A DNA stretch of 32,591 nucleotides from Hyphomicrobium_A sp039933175 (GTDB lineage: Bacteria > Pseudomonadota > Alphaproteobacteria > Rhizobiales > Hyphomicrobiaceae). Position 1 is the first letter of the stretch. Each line of letters opens with the position of its first letter. Of the stretch, positions 31,887 to 32,591 are shown in pieces. The position numbers were made by a program, and so were the translations under genes. The notes beneath the pieces are model-generated. The model was not told the origin of the DNA. It saw only the letters and a program-made list of their open reading frames with translations, and made no database searches. The DNA is taken from NCBI GenBank assembly GCA_039933175.1, contig JBDTOR010000009.1, forward strand, positions 1 through 32,591. Direction: 5' to 3'.

Positions 31887-31990
31887 CGCCGACACTGCAA
31901 TATAGACGGGCGCCGCTGAGCTTTGTTTTGACAAGCCCCGGGGCATGTGGCAGATCGCAAAAAAATCCCCTCACCACCAAAGGTTGGCTC

Positions 31991-32362
31991 ATGGCGACCA
32001 ATAAAGACCGCGGGACCAAGCGCACCTGCCAGAACGGCGAGTGCGGCGCTCGCTTTTATGACCTAAATCGCAGCCCGGTCGTGTGCCCGATCTGCGGATC
32101 GAAATACGCGATCGCCCACTCGACGACGGCCGCCGCCGCGGTGGCACCGCCGGCGCCGCGCAAGGTGAAGCGCGAGGAATTCGTCGAGCCGGCCGTGGCC
32201 GCTGAGGCCGAGACCGAGGAGGCGCTCGCCGACGTCGAGACGGACGACACCGAAGAGGCGGCCGGCGCCGAGGCCGATGAGACGTTCCTCGAGGAAGAGG
32301 AAGAGGACGGCGGCGACGTTTCGACGATCATCGGTCCCGTCGAGGGCGAGGAAGAGCGCTGA
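31991..32362 (+). CDS. FYDLN-type zinc-ribbon/acidic protein (TIGR02300 family)
   Basis: A 123-residue protein of unknown function found in alphaproteobacteria. The N-terminus has a probable zinc ribbon, C13 and C18 (RTCQNGECG) with C32 and C35 (VVCPICG), surrounding the namesake FYDLN motif. The remaining 70 residues are strongly acidic (runs such as FLEEEEEDGGD) and probably disordered. The start at 31991 has AAAGG 7 nt upstream; an open frame from 31928 lacks support. It is divergent from aroA and lies upstream of a tRNA-Ala. A nucleic-acid-mimic or protein-binding role is conceivable but unproven. Confidence 0.88.
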   Translation: MATNKDRGTKRTCQNGECGARFYDLNRSPVVCPICGSKYAIAHSTTAAAAVAPPAPRKVKREEFVEPAVAAEAETEEALADVETDDTEEAAGAEADETFLEEEEEDGGDVSTIIGPVEGEEER

Positions 32363-32373
32363 GCAGCGCACTG

Positions 32374-32393
32374 GCCCGACCGGAGTGCCGGGC
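32374..32393 (+). terminator. Weak stem-loop after the FYDLN gene
   Basis: GCCCG (32374-32378) and CGGGC (32389-32393) could pair around a 10-nt loop, followed by GCATATTTC. The stem is only 5 bp and the T-run is short. It is the only terminator-like element in the 174 bp before the tRNA gene, and that spacer shows nothing else. Confidence 0.25.
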
Positions 32394-32536
32394 GCATATT
32401 TCACAGCGCGCGTCCGCGCCCTCACGGGGCCGGGCGCCGCCGCCAAATTGAAGCTTGAGTTTTAAGGGCGATCAGCCTAATGAAGCCGCTCCCAAACGGC
32501 TCGGCAGGCCCATTTGTCGCTCGTTCGCCGTGGTTC

Positions 32537-32591
<55 letters not shown>

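Overview
This window looks like core chromosome from a high-GC alphaproteobacterium, most likely of the order Hyphomicrobiales (Rhizobiales). The evidence is the AccD that has lost most of its zinc-ribbon cysteines, the FYDLN-type zinc-ribbon/acidic protein, the DUF4169 and RHH_4 small proteins beside fumC, and the order aroA-cmk-rpsA-sppA-ihfB-lapA-trpF-trpB-trpA-accD-folC. Genus assignment is not possible from the sequence alone.

Region 1 (1-9433) holds housekeeping and envelope genes. A kup potassium transporter runs off the left edge on the minus strand. Next comes an M3-family oligoendopeptidase F, also minus. Divergent from it is an orphan NtrC-type response regulator followed by a strong intrinsic terminator, then a secreted L,D-transpeptidase and class II fumarase (fumC).

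Region 2 (9434-10576) is a compact run of small plus-strand genes. A CcdA/CcdB-type toxin-antitoxin pair comes first, preceded by three copies of the palindrome ATGCGCAT at exact 13-bp steps. A DUF4169 protein and a ribbon-helix-helix protein follow. Successive stop and start codons overlap or nearly touch, so the four genes look like one transcript. This is the most regulatory-rich stretch of the window.

Region 3 (10599-17492) has a 1322-residue AsmA-family envelope protein on the minus strand, diverging from a UvrD/PcrA helicase with an unusual duplicated motif in its disordered N-terminus.

Region 4 (17544-19841) is a divergent pair, an epoxide hydrolase and an aldo/keto reductase. Codon use in the reductase looks more relaxed than in its neighbours, and the shared promoter region has a short perfect inverted repeat. 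It looks like an accessory insertion.

Region 5 (19990-31796) is a long minus-strand block, read right to left: aroA, a small unrecognised membrane protein, cmk, rpsA, sppA, ihfB, lapA, trpF, trpB, trpA, accD, folC. It joins aromatic amino-acid synthesis (aroA, trpFBA), translation (rpsA, cmk), nucleoid architecture (ihfB), membrane proteostasis (sppA), fatty-acid initiation (accD) and folate polyglutamation (folC). Divergent from aroA is the FYDLN zinc-ribbon gene, and the window ends inside a tRNA-Ala(GGC).

No insertion sequence, prophage, CRISPR array or large novel defence system is visible. The points most worth a second look are the ccdAB operator array and its atypical toxin C-terminus, the unknown membrane gene translationally coupled between aroA and cmk, and the palindrome-rich leaders of rpsA and accD.
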